Assembly (NCBI GenBank): GCA_002315315.1 | Contig: DCGT01000007.1 | Coordinates: 25,686-47,983, forward strand | DNA: 22,298 nucleotides | Direction: 5' to 3' | DNA from: Faecalibacterium sp. UBA1771 | GTDB taxonomy: Bacteria; Bacillota; Clostridia; Oscillospirales; Ruminococcaceae | Shown: piece by piece, positions 1-8,102 of the stretch | Numbering within the stretch: the stretch's first letter is position 1 | Layout of the letters: the number at the start of each line of letters is the position of its first letter | Translations under genes and position numbers: made by a program | Notes under the pieces: generated by a model | Seen by the model: only the letters and a program-made list of their open reading frames with translations | The model's database searches: none | Told to the model about the DNA's origin: nothing

Positions 1-1371
1 TGCTTCATGGAGTTTGGACAAAAGAGCCACCGTCTCTATATGCTTTGTCCTCGCAAAGAGATCGACCGGAGTTACCGATTGTATCTCAAATCCGTTTGCG
101 GTTAGTGCTTTCAGGTCACGTGCGAGTGTGGCGGGATTGCAGCTGACCATTGCGAGCTTATCGGGTGACAAAGCGGTCAGCATCTCAATTACTCGCTCGT
201 CACAGCCCTGCCTCGGCGGGTCGATGACGGCGGCGTCAAGGTGTCTGCCCGATGAAATAAACTCAGCGGCAAATTCGCCCGCATCGGCGCAGATAAATTC
301 GGCGTTTTTATTGTTGGTCTTGTCGGCGTTAAAGCGTGCATCCTCTATTGCAGATGATACCGAATCCACACCGATGATTTTATCAAAATCATCTGCAAGC
401 GACAAACCTATCGTACCCGCTCCGCAGTAGAGATCAAGCAGAGTGCCGTGACCGTTACCGTTCAAAAGCTCGGCGACATTGCGGTAGAGAAGTGACGCAG
501 AAGCGTTATTCACCTGGAAAAACGACCGGGCGGATATTCTCACCGGCACGCCGCAGAGCATATCGAAAAGGCAGTCATCACCCCATAGTGTGCGGCAATT
601 TTTGCCTAATATCACGTTTGTGTTATCGGTATTTGTGTTTATTATGATTGATTTTATGCATCCGAATTTATCGGTAATAAGACTGCAGAAATCGTTTTCT
701 TTTTTAAAACCCTTGCCGTTTATGACAAGGCAGACCATTACCTCGCCGGTAACGGAAATGCGAAGCAGAATATGACGCAGCAGACCGCTTCCGCTTTTTT
801 CGTCATAGGCGGTTATTCCGAGCTCGTTCAGAATCTCACAGCATTCGTCGGCGATATCGCTTATAATCTGAGGCTCGAGCAGACAGCCGGAAGCATCTAT
901 GGTGCGGTGACTTCTCGCAGCGTAAAATCCGGCTTTTAATCTGCCGTTTTCCGAGACCACCGGTAGCTGTATCTTATTGCGGTAACGGTCAACATTCGGA
1001 GAAGGGATAATTTCTCCGACCTCAACGTCAAGACCACCGAGGCGTTTTAAGGCGTCGCAGACAAAATCACGCTTGTATTTCAGCTCCGCCTGATATGAAA
1101 TATGGCGAAAATCACATCCTCCGCATCTCCCGAATGATGGACAATCGACCGCTATTCTGTCGCTCGACGGTTCGATAATACTGTCGATAATTCCGAATGC
1201 ATATCTCGGCTGAACCTTGACTATTTTGACAGTAAGCTTGTCGCCCACGGCGGTAAAGGGAACAAAAACTGCCATACCCTCGTATCGCCCTACGCCGTTT
1301 CCGTCGCTTGACATACCTGTTATTTCAAGATTGATTAATTCGTTTTTTTCTACACAAGGTTTTGTTTTCAT
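1..1371 (-). CDS. rlmD: 23S rRNA (uracil-5-)-methyltransferase, RlmD/RumA family (3' end outside window)
   Basis: I read this frame directly: 457 codons without a stop, running off the left edge. The family uses SAM to methylate C5 of a uridine in RNA, usually 23S rRNA. Seen in order: a TRAM-like N-terminal domain (about residues 15-65); a cysteine cluster CPSFGRCGGC with a fourth Cys in the later segment DASGCLLEP, as expected for a [4Fe-4S] cluster; SFFQVN; the SAM-binding loop LDLYCGAGTIGL; DPPRQGC; the catalytic-Cys motif SCNPATLARDL; and the end motif VDLFARTKHIETV, with the general-base Glu. Bacterial homologues are about 450-460 residues, so only a few residues, or a short tail, are missing. 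The ATG at 1369-1371 follows an AAAGG site and a strong promoter. Family assignment is firm. Which uridine is modified (RlmD, RlmCD or a TrmA-like tRNA target) cannot be told from sequence. Confidence 0.9.
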   Translation of the reverse strand, partial: MKTKPCVEKNELINLEITGMSSDGNGVGRYEGMAVFVPFTAVGDKLTVKIVKVQPRYAFGIIDSIIEPSSDRIAVDCPSFGRCGGCDFRHISYQAELKYKRDFVCDALKRLGGLDVEVGEIIPSPNVDRYRNKIQLPVVSENGRLKAGFYAARSHRTIDASGCLLEPQIISDIADECCEILNELGITAYDEKSGSGLLRHILLRISVTGEVMVCLVINGKGFKKENDFCSLITDKFGCIKSIIINTNTDNTNVILGKNCRTLWGDDCLFDMLCGVPVRISARSFFQVNNASASLLYRNVAELLNGNGHGTLLDLYCGAGTIGLSLADDFDKIIGVDSVSSAIEDARFNADKTNNKNAEFICADAGEFAAEFISSGRHLDAAVIDPPRQGCDERVIEMLTALSPDKLAMVSCNPATLARDLKALTANGFEIQSVTPVDLFARTKHIETVALLSKLHEA

Positions 1372-1405
1372 ATCTATGCCTTTGAAAAATTACATTATGG
1401 GTAAC

Positions 1406-1433
1406 ATTATAATTGATTTAAAAATGCTGTCAA
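1406..1433 (-). promoter_or_regulatory. SigA-type promoter of the rRNA methyltransferase gene
   Basis: Read on the minus strand there is a perfect -35 TTGACA (1433-1428), a 16-base spacer and a perfect -10 TATAAT (1411-1406), about 35 bases before the ATG at 1371. It lies immediately after the terminator of the phosphate transporter, so the methyltransferase forms its own transcription unit. Confidence 0.85.
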
Positions 1434-1438
1434 CAAAC

Positions 1439-1478
1439 AAACCGCTTTGACCGAAGCCAATCCGGTGCAAAGCGGTTT
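1439..1478 (-). terminator. Hairpin terminator of the phosphate transporter gene
   Basis: The inverted repeat AAACCGCTTTG / CAAAGCGGTTT (11 bp) has an inner ACCG/CGGT pairing. It begins 5 bases after the TGA stop at 1484. In the minus direction it is followed by TTTGTTTGTTG, a moderate U-rich tract. The tract is interrupted by G, so termination may be partial. Confidence 0.7.
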
Positions 1479-1483
1479 CATTC

Positions 1484-3286
1484 TCAGTTGGAGGTTATTT
1501 CGGAAAGACGACCGAAATATTCGTCGTGGTTTCGGTCAAATTCGGATTTGTAGAACGGATCGTTTTCAAGATGCAGCCGCTCGATATAGTTGTGCTGGTC
1601 GCTTAATTCTATGCTGAGATTTTTACCGAGAATGTGAACTGCAATGTTGGAGCAGTGGTCGCTTATTCTCTCGATAAAGGTCAGCACGTTGAGAAATACG
1701 ATTCCCGACTGAATACTGCACTTGCCGTTTTTGAGACGGTCGATGTGGCGGCTCTTGAGAGCTTCGACAAGGTCGTCTATGACCTCCTCGAGCGGCTCTA
1801 TGCGGTAGGCGGTATTTACGCTGTTGTCGCGGAAAGCCTCGAGAGAGATTTCAACTATGCTTTCAACCGCATCTCGTATTATCGCAAGCTCGTTCATCGC
1901 TTCGTCGGAAAAGCTTATTCCGTCATCGCAGAGCTTTTGTGCTTCTTCAACAAGGTTGATGGAATAGTCACCTATGCGTTCAAATTCAGTCATTTCCTGA
2001 AGCAGGTAATTGAGCATCATATTGTCCGATTCGGTACGAAGATGATTCGACAGCTCGACAAGGTAACGCTCAAGGGAATCGGAAGCACGGTCGATAAGCT
2101 CTTCTCGGTTTTCGATTTCCTCGGTGAGTTTTTTGTCGTAATGGTCAAACTGCGTAAAAGCTCCGATGAGATTTCGCTGTGCGAAGATTGCGGTATTTCC
2201 GGCAGTCTGTGTCGACTGGGAAAGTGCAAGTGACGGTGAAATGAAGAATCGCTTGTCGAGAAGCTCCATACCGTCTATGCTTTCTGTCGAATCGTGTTTA
2301 TCGTCCTTGATAATTCGTTTCGTTAGCTTTTCGAGAGAGCCGGTAAAGGGAAGAAGAATTAAAGCGGAAACGATGTTGAAAAGCGAATGGAAGTTTGCTA
2401 TGTCACCGCTTGTCATGATGTGTCCGAACAGTGCCTCGGTAACACCGAGCCGTCTGACTATCATAAGAGCGATTGCAACAATTATTCCGCCAAGTACGGT
2501 AAAGGCTACGTGAACAATACCGACACGCTTGCCGTCTTTTTTGGCTCCGATGCCGGTAATAACGGCGGCGGTAACGCTTGCGCCGAAGTTCATTCCGATG
2601 ATTATGCCGTAAACTGAGCCGAAGGTCAGCATACCCGTCGAACAGATAGCCTGCAAAATACCGATGGAAGCCGATGAGCTTTGAATGATAAAGGTGATGA
2701 CGAAGCCGGCGACAAATCCGAGAACGGGTATTTGAGAGAAACGCTCGATTATGTCGCGGAAGGCGGGTGACTCGGAAAGGGGAGATACGGCGGCTATCAT
2801 ATTAATCAGTCCCGTAAACAGGATTCCGAAGCCGAGCGCGATACCGCCGACCGTCTTGGGCGATTTGCCCAAATTAGCCATTATTACGATTATGCCGATA
2901 ATAAGCGCAACGGGAGCGAGGGTAGACGGCTTGAATATCTGTAGCCACGACGCCGAATCGGAGCTGACATCGAGCAGACGGATAATCTGACCGGTAACGG
3001 TAGTACCGACGTTGGCGCCCACGATTATTCCGAGCGACTGACGAAGTGTGAGAATTCCCGCTCCGACCAGACCGGAGGTTATGACGATGGTGGCGGTGGA
3101 GGATTGGATGACCGCCGTTACAAACAGACCGAGCAAAAACGCCTTGACGGGGTTATCGGTGACCTTGGACATTATGACACGAAGGGTTCCCGATGAGCCG
3201 TCCTTGAGGCTATCGCCCATAAGTCTCATGCCGTAGAGGAACATAGCGAGACCGCCGAGCAATGTCAGCACATCAAATACATTCAT
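1484..3286 (-). CDS. Na+/phosphate cotransporter with C-terminal PhoU-like domain (NptA/YjbB type)
   Basis: This 600-residue protein imports (or in some members exports) inorganic phosphate with sodium across the cytoplasmic membrane. The membrane half (about 1-335) holds the two inverted family repeats, each with its signature: QSSTAT at residues 61-66 and QSSSAS at 202-207. Glycine-rich helices such as GIIVGANVGTTVTG follow the first and GIIIGMNFGASVTAAV the second. A cytoplasmic helical region (about 360-565) resembles PhoU, with EMTEFERIGDYSINLVEEA and a second copy FIERISDHCSNIAVHIL; it may sense or regulate phosphate flux. The ATG at 3284-3286 is preceded by AAAAGGA. It is monocistronic, with its own promoter region and a terminator after the TGA stop. 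I saw no convincing Pho box. Family assignment is secure; transport direction is not. Confidence 0.92.
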   Translation of the reverse strand: MNVFDVLTLLGGLAMFLYGMRLMGDSLKDGSSGTLRVIMSKVTDNPVKAFLLGLFVTAVIQSSTATIVITSGLVGAGILTLRQSLGIIVGANVGTTVTGQIIRLLDVSSDSASWLQIFKPSTLAPVALIIGIIVIMANLGKSPKTVGGIALGFGILFTGLINMIAAVSPLSESPAFRDIIERFSQIPVLGFVAGFVITFIIQSSSASIGILQAICSTGMLTFGSVYGIIIGMNFGASVTAAVITGIGAKKDGKRVGIVHVAFTVLGGIIVAIALMIVRRLGVTEALFGHIMTSGDIANFHSLFNIVSALILLPFTGSLEKLTKRIIKDDKHDSTESIDGMELLDKRFFISPSLALSQSTQTAGNTAIFAQRNLIGAFTQFDHYDKKLTEEIENREELIDRASDSLERYLVELSNHLRTESDNMMLNYLLQEMTEFERIGDYSINLVEEAQKLCDDGISFSDEAMNELAIIRDAVESIVEISLEAFRDNSVNTAYRIEPLEEVIDDLVEALKSRHIDRLKNGKCSIQSGIVFLNVLTFIERISDHCSNIAVHILGKNLSIELSDQHNYIERLHLENDPFYKSEFDRNHDEYFGRLSEITSN

Positions 3287-3355
3287 CTTTATTTTTCCTT
3301 TTCTTTTTTGCGGCTTCCTGCCGTATTTTCAGCTTTTATCAATTATTACTATTTC

Positions 3356-3384
3356 AGTTTAACAAATCATTTCGTTGATAGCAA
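3356..3384 (-). promoter_or_regulatory. Candidate promoter of the phosphate transporter
   Basis: On the minus strand TTGCTA (3384-3379) is followed after 17 bases by TAAACT (3361-3356), about 70 bases before the ATG. Both hexamers deviate from consensus. A second weak pair, TTGTTA and TTGATA at 17-base spacing, lies slightly further downstream, so the exact promoter is uncertain. Confidence 0.4.
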
Positions 3385-3536
3385 TTCGCAAGGTGTTAAA
3401 TACACGCTAAAAAATACATCGTTTTTCGTCGTTATGTTACATATTTTTGTTTTATCTGTAATATAAATAAGAAATCAATTATTTATTGTATATTTTTAAT
3501 ATTTGATGCACAACTGCTTCAAGGCAAACGGGATTG

Positions 3537-3565
3537 TTGAAAAAGACAGTAAAGTATAGTACAAT
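3537..3565 (+). promoter_or_regulatory. SigA-type promoter of the nitroreductase-hydrolase unit
   Basis: TTGAAA (3537-3542) and TACAAT (3560-3565) are separated by exactly 17 bases, about 60 bases upstream of the ATG at 3624. It is the best plus-strand promoter match in this spacer. Confidence 0.7.
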
Positions 3566-3623
3566 AAAGCTGTAAGACAAATCCGATTACAAGTAATGAT
3601 TATTGCTAAAAGGAGTTACCGCT

Positions 3624-4154
3624 ATGCTGAACAATGAAGTTATTGAAAATCTGCTCAAAAGAAGAAGCTATCGCAAGTTTAAGTCGGAACAGATTACCGA
3701 TGCCGAGCTGAAAACCGTTATTGAGGCCGGTCGTTGGGCGGCGAGCGGTATGGGCAGACAGGGTACTGTCTATGTCGCGGTTCAGAACCCCGAGGACAGA
3801 GCAACTATTGCCCGTCTCAATGCGTCTGTTATGGGCGGAACGGGTGATCCGTACTACGGTGCGCCGACCGTTGTGCTTATATTTGCCGATATGTCGGTGA
3901 GCGGCGTTGCGTTTGAGGACGCCTGCCTGTCTATCGGAAATATGCTCAACGCCGCCGAATCGCTTGGGCTCGGCTCGTGCTGGATTCACCGCACCAAGGA
4001 AATGTTCGAAACCGAGGAGGGCAAGGCTCTGCTTGTCAAGTGGGGTGTTACCGGTGACCTGTTGGGCGTAGGCTCCTGCATTCTCGGATATCCCGACGGC
4101 GAACCCCGTCAGCCCGTTGCCCGCCGAGAGGGTAATATTTATTACATTAAATAA
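3624..4154 (+). CDS. Nitroreductase family protein (small, FMN-dependent)
   Basis: This 176-residue protein has the nitroreductase fold, which binds FMN and uses NAD(P)H to reduce nitro compounds, quinones or related acceptors in the cytoplasm. Seen: the N-terminal FMN-phosphate motif RRSYRKF (residues 13-19), SGMGRQ at about 41-46, APTVVLIF, and LGLGSCWIH near the flavin. The length matches the short nitroreductases common in Clostridia. An upstream in-frame TTG at 3603 would add seven residues. The ATG at 3624 is preferred because AAAAGGAG sits 8 bases before it and the TTG lies upstream of that site. The next gene starts two bases after the TAA, so the two are surely cotranscribed. The substrate is unknown. 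Confidence 0.88.
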   Translation: MLNNEVIENLLKRRSYRKFKSEQITDAELKTVIEAGRWAASGMGRQGTVYVAVQNPEDRATIARLNASVMGGTGDPYYGAPTVVLIFADMSVSGVAFEDACLSIGNMLNAAESLGLGSCWIHRTKEMFETEEGKALLVKWGVTGDLLGVGSCILGYPDGEPRQPVARREGNIYYIK

Positions 4155-4156
4155 TT

Positions 4157-5128
4157 ATGATTTACGTTATTATTGCTGCTGCTGCTGCCGTTTTGATTCT
4201 TTCGGCGGCAGTGGGTTACATATTCTTTAAAACATCGCTCATAAGAGGGGGCAGCGATAAGTCGATAGGTTCGGACGGTATGAAGCTGTCGGAGCAGTGG
4301 AAGGCTATGCTCTCACTGCTCGATTCCCGCCGGGAATGGATGTCGAGGCATACCTTTGAGAGCATCGAGGTCGAATCGTTCGACGGCTTGAAGCTCCGCG
4401 CAAGGTTTTTCCCCGCAGAGGTTGAGAGCAACAAATATGCTGTCCTTATCCACGGATATAAGGGAAGCGATGAAAATTCCATTCTGCTCCCGCTTATGCA
4501 CGAGCGGGGCATAAATGTGATTTTGCCTTGCAACCGCGCACACGGTGACAGCGAGGGTAAATATATCGGCTTCGGTTGGCTCGACAGGCTGGACGTTGTT
4601 ATGTGGTGCCGTTGGGCGGAAAAGCGCAGTCCCGATGCTCAAACGGTGCTTTGGGGCGTTTCGATGGGCGGGGCGACCGTTTCCGCCGCATCGTCGGAGG
4701 ATATTCTGCCGAAATCGGTTGTCGGAATCATAGATGACTGCGGTTACAGCTCCGCTTGGGAACAGATGGTCTATGTTGTTGAGAACTCAATGCATTTGCC
4801 GGGTAAGCTGTGTGTCAGTCTCGGCAATCTTTGGTGCCGTCTGCTTGCCGAATATAACCTCAGAAATGTCGATATATGCGCTCAGGTCGCAAACTGCTCG
4901 GTGCCGATGATGTTTATTCACGGCAATAAGGACGATTTTGTGCCGTTTGAGTTCGGCAAAAAGCTGTTTGAAGCGGCAGGCAAAAAGGGAGACGACGGCA
5001 GATATACCGACGGATTCAGCAAGCAGTTTGTTGAGTTTGACGGTGCGGTTCACGCCTGCAGCTATGTTGCCGATACCGAAATGTACGAACAGCGTATCAA
5101 CGAATTTCTTGATACAATAGGTATATAA
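4157..5128 (+). CDS. Membrane-anchored alpha/beta hydrolase
   Basis: This 323-residue protein belongs to the alpha/beta hydrolase (BAAT/YqkD-like) superfamily. Residues 1-25 are hydrophobic and Ala/Ile/Val-rich without a clear cleavage site, and probably form an N-terminal membrane anchor. Seen: an oxyanion-side motif HGYKGSDEN (99-107); the nucleophile elbow GVSMGG with Ser169; the acid in HGNKDDFVP, probably Asp259; and His299 in GAVHAC. The full triad is therefore present. The extra segment between strand 6 and the acid (about 200-245) would form a lid. The start lies two bases after the nitroreductase stop, so translation is likely coupled. An ester or thioester substrate is possible but not indicated. 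It is unrelated in sequence to the esterase array to the right. Confidence 0.85.
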   Translation: MIYVIIAAAAAVLILSAAVGYIFFKTSLIRGGSDKSIGSDGMKLSEQWKAMLSLLDSRREWMSRHTFESIEVESFDGLKLRARFFPAEVESNKYAVLIHGYKGSDENSILLPLMHERGINVILPCNRAHGDSEGKYIGFGWLDRLDVVMWCRWAEKRSPDAQTVLWGVSMGGATVSAASSEDILPKSVVGIIDDCGYSSAWEQMVYVVENSMHLPGKLCVSLGNLWCRLLAEYNLRNVDICAQVANCSVPMMFIHGNKDDFVPFEFGKKLFEAAGKKGDDGRYTDGFSKQFVEFDGAVHACSYVADTEMYEQRINEFLDTIGI

Positions 5129-5204
5129 TTATTAGCATTATACCGACAGTATTTTATCGCAATGCTGTACAAACGATATAGATTATGTGTTTTGAGGGTG
5201 ACCT

Positions 5205-7817
5205 ATGGCTCAAAATATTAACTCCGGGACAGATGACAACAAGGGTAACATCGGACTGTTGGAGCAGGAGATTCTCCTGCAGTCCTCGTCAAGAAGTCCG
5301 ATATTCAGCGGGCAAAAGCCAAATGAGAAAAAAGACAGGGCGACGGGCAAAAAACAGCCCCCGCCTCATGCTGTCCATGCGGATATTTATGATGAAGTAA
5401 AAAAGAAAGTTGCGGATATTTTAGGAACGGACAAAGAAGCCCGCAAGGGCGAAGAAGCCGAGGCTTCCGCAGAAGAGATAACGCAAGCCGATAAACTCGA
5501 TGAAACGGCAGACGAAGAGCAGCATGATGTTCAACCGTCAACGTCTGTTCTCGATATCGAATATTCTGACAACGCAGAGAATGATTCTGCTGAAATCAAC
5601 AGTCAGCCTGACGGGCAATATATTTCGGAAGAAGTCCCGAAAAAACACATTGCCGAAAAGACGGTCGAGAAGAGCCTGATTCAGATGATTAGGCAATATG
5701 TACGTAAGTCAGTCGCCGAGCCGGTTGAAAAAAACGACGATACGGGTGACGACACCGTCGGTGACGCGGCGGATGAAACGGCGACAAAGAGTGATGAAGC
5801 GGTAGCAGACGAGCAGGCAGATACCGACGAAGCCGCAGAAGAAAACAGCAACGGAAATTCGACGGAAGAAATTCCGACTAACGGAACAGGAAAAGAGTTT
5901 GAGGAAGCTCACAGGGAATTATCCGAGGAAATCGAAGAAATACCCTCTGAGGAAACCGACGAAGAAAGCAGCGAAGAATCCGACGAGGAAATAAGCGACG
6001 AAGCGGCGAAGGGTACCGATTATCTGCTGAATGAAGCCGAGGAAGCCGTAAGAAAAAATGCAGAAGTATTTAAGCGCTTGCGGCAGACGGTCGGGGAGTG
6101 GGTCCGCAGACCGAAAAAGGCTGTTGTACGACAAAAAGCTAATCCGGCATTTTTAAAGCTGGTGTCGGGGATTATAGTTGCCGCTTTGATTGTGAGTGGA
6201 GGTCTAAGATGTCTTTCGCTTATCAGCAAAACAACATTTTCATCTGACAGCAGAACACTTGTTGTAGGACCCGACAAGCTTGAGTTTATATCCGAGACAG
6301 GTAGCGGGTCGGTCACCGGGTCGATAGAGCTTGCGATAGACGGAGTTTCGATTGACAAAAACCTTGATTTGTATATTACCGATCAGAGCGGAAATATGGT
6401 CAACGGTGTGAATTTCACCGTATACCTTACCCGTATCGGCATCGGTGAGATAATTGAGCTGGTCGACGATGATGCCGATGGATTTTTATCGCTGACCAAT
6501 CTTGAGGGCGGCGATTACAGTGTAACCATTGCTCCGGTCGAGGGATACGTTATGCCGACCGATGCGGTATTTACCGTAAAGGAGCAGGTCAGCTATACGA
6601 GGATTGTTAATATTTCCGATAAGATAATGAAGGAAGAGCAGGTCGATCTCCGTCAGGAGGATCCCGGCTACGGAGGAAACGGCAATAACGGAGAGGGCGG
6701 CGGTACTACGCTGATTGATACCGTGGAATGGATAGACAGCTCAACCTCTACCAAGGACGTCGAAAAGACGGTGAAGGTTATATATTATACCGGAGAAATT
6801 GGTGAAAGCGGACGATTGAAATACGCCGATGGCACACTCAGCGACAAAATTCCCGAGATTGACGCCAACGGGTATTTGACGGGATTATTCAGTCTGTATC
6901 AAGAGCCGGAGCCTGAGGAACCTGTGCCTGAAGAACCGGAACCTGTAAATGAGCCGGAAAACATAGGCGGTGACAGTGAGCTGTTTGCCAAAAACGGAGA
7001 CAGCTATGTTTATCTTGTCCATGAGGTTCCCGTAGACACCGTAATTACCGAAAAGGTTACGGTTTACTACGGCTGGCAGACTTTTGACGGCAGAAGCTAT
7101 TATTACGATAAAAACGGCAACAAGGTCACCGGCACGCAGGTTATCAAGAATGTTGCATATGTCTTTGACAGTGACGGTATTCTCGGTGGCGGAAGCGGAA
7201 GTGGCGTCGCGGGCATCGACGTTTCGACCTATCAGCGCGGTGTTGACTGGAATAAGGTCAAGGCGGCGGGTATCGAATTCGTTATCGTTCGTGCGGGATT
7301 CCGCGGCTGGGGCAGCGGTATGATTGTTGAGGACAGTATGTTCTATTCGCACGTTACCGGTGCGCAGGCGGCGGGTCTGAAGGTCGGCGTGTATTTCTTC
7401 TCGCAGGCTATCAACGAAGCTGAAGCGGTAGAGGAAGCGAGCGCTGTTATCAGTCTGCTGAATAAGTACAATTTCCACATCAGTTATCCTATCTGTATCG
7501 ACACCGAGTGGTCGGGCGGAAATCCCGGTCGAGCCGATAATATCTCGCGCGCCGAGCGCACCAAGGTCTGCATTGCTTTCTGCGAAACGGTACGCAATGC
7601 CGGTTATGTGCCGATGATTTACGCGAGCAAGGCGTGGCTTGAATATTACGTTTATGTAAATCAGCTCAATTCATATAAGATTTGGCTGGCTCACTATACG
7701 GGAGGAAGCAAGTCAAGCTATACGGGACATTACGAGATGTGGCAGTACACCGGCAGCGGTCATGTTGACGGTATTCCGAGTGCCGTTGATCTCAATATCG
7801 GATATCTCGGTTATTAA
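5205..7817 (+). CDS. Membrane-anchored GH25 lysozyme (muramidase) with long acidic N-terminal region
   Basis: This 870-residue protein cuts the N-acetylmuramic acid beta-1,4-N-acetylglucosamine bond of peptidoglycan. Residues 1-310 are dominated by Glu, Asp, Ala and Ser, with low complexity and no signal peptide. A basic stretch (VRRPKKAVVRQK) precedes one transmembrane helix at about 319-339, predicting type II topology: acidic part inside, enzyme outside. Outside follow an Ig/SpaA-like domain (about 365-475), a Gly-rich linker, a Pro/Glu linker (about 565-586), a repeat resembling cell-wall-binding repeats (GRSYYYDKNGNKVTGTQ, about 627-660) and the GH25 domain (about 668-870). Catalytic candidates are Asp672 in GIDVS and Asp766/Glu768 in CIDTEW. 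GAGGG precedes the ATG by a few bases. The 76-base gap to the hydrolase holds no terminator, so it may be cotranscribed. Likely role: remodelling or turnover of the cell's own wall. Confidence 0.88.
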   Translation: MAQNINSGTDDNKGNIGLLEQEILLQSSSRSPIFSGQKPNEKKDRATGKKQPPPHAVHADIYDEVKKKVADILGTDKEARKGEEAEASAEEITQADKLDETADEEQHDVQPSTSVLDIEYSDNAENDSAEINSQPDGQYISEEVPKKHIAEKTVEKSLIQMIRQYVRKSVAEPVEKNDDTGDDTVGDAADETATKSDEAVADEQADTDEAAEENSNGNSTEEIPTNGTGKEFEEAHRELSEEIEEIPSEETDEESSEESDEEISDEAAKGTDYLLNEAEEAVRKNAEVFKRLRQTVGEWVRRPKKAVVRQKANPAFLKLVSGIIVAALIVSGGLRCLSLISKTTFSSDSRTLVVGPDKLEFISETGSGSVTGSIELAIDGVSIDKNLDLYITDQSGNMVNGVNFTVYLTRIGIGEIIELVDDDADGFLSLTNLEGGDYSVTIAPVEGYVMPTDAVFTVKEQVSYTRIVNISDKIMKEEQVDLRQEDPGYGGNGNNGEGGGTTLIDTVEWIDSSTSTKDVEKTVKVIYYTGEIGESGRLKYADGTLSDKIPEIDANGYLTGLFSLYQEPEPEEPVPEEPEPVNEPENIGGDSELFAKNGDSYVYLVHEVPVDTVITEKVTVYYGWQTFDGRSYYYDKNGNKVTGTQVIKNVAYVFDSDGILGGGSGSGVAGIDVSTYQRGVDWNKVKAAGIEFVIVRAGFRGWGSGMIVEDSMFYSHVTGAQAAGLKVGVYFFSQAINEAEAVEEASAVISLLNKYNFHISYPICIDTEWSGGNPGRADNISRAERTKVCIAFCETVRNAGYVPMIYASKAWLEYYVYVNQLNSYKIWLAHYTGGSKSSYTGHYEMWQYTGSGHVDGIPSAVDLNIGYLGY

Positions 7818-7843
7818 AAGAACTGATATTTATGCAATAAATG

Positions 7844-7884
7844 TAATCCCTTCGCCGATTCGTCGATGAAGGGATTAATTTTAT
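7844..7884 (+). terminator. Rho-independent terminator of the lysozyme unit
   Basis: The inverted repeat TAATCCCTTC (7844-7853) / GAAGGGATTA (7868-7877) is followed by ATTTTAT, 26 bases after the TAA of the lysozyme gene. It ends the plus-strand operon. The following 7885-8054 stretch holds nothing I can identify. Confidence 0.8.
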
Positions 7885-8054
7885 ATGTGATAGGTTCAGG
7901 TCGGCTTTTCGCTAACCTGCATAGGGTGATACAGTGTATCGCGGAATAGTGCTTTATTTCTCTGACAAAATCACGCTTTTTATCTTGGCACCCTTTATCG
8001 AAAATGACTGTCGGTCGGTAAAATAGCGATTGGTAATAAAAATTCGATAGATTG

Positions 8055-8084
8055 AAAAAATGCCCCCGAAAAGCTTCGGGGGCA
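8055..8084 (-). terminator. Strong terminator ending the esterase array
   Basis: The perfect 10-bp stem TGCCCCCGAA / TTCGGGGGCA (8061-8084) with a 4-base loop is followed in the minus direction by TTTTTT (8060-8055). It lies 18 bases after the stop of the last esterase. It is the only array-associated hairpin with a true U-tract, which marks the end of the transcription unit. Confidence 0.92.
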
Positions 8085-8102
8085 TAATCTGTTAATGAGA
8101 AA

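Larger units (their letters stand above)
3287..3623. other. Divergent AT-rich intergenic region
   Basis: This gene-free stretch of about 340 bases separates the phosphate transporter (minus) from the nitroreductase (plus). It is strongly AT-rich and holds candidate promoters for both directions, listed separately. I found no ORF, tRNA or convincing riboswitch-like structure in it. Confidence 0.8.

Noticed and set aside
3603..3623. TTG start seven codons upstream for the nitroreductase
   Set aside because: The AAAAGGAG ribosome site lies between this TTG and the ATG at 3624 and is correctly spaced only for the ATG.
7885..8054. Small gene or RNA in the spacer between the two convergent terminators
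   Set aside because: Only a short palindrome (GATACAGTGTATC) and no ribosome site with a plausible frame were seen; nothing supports a gene.
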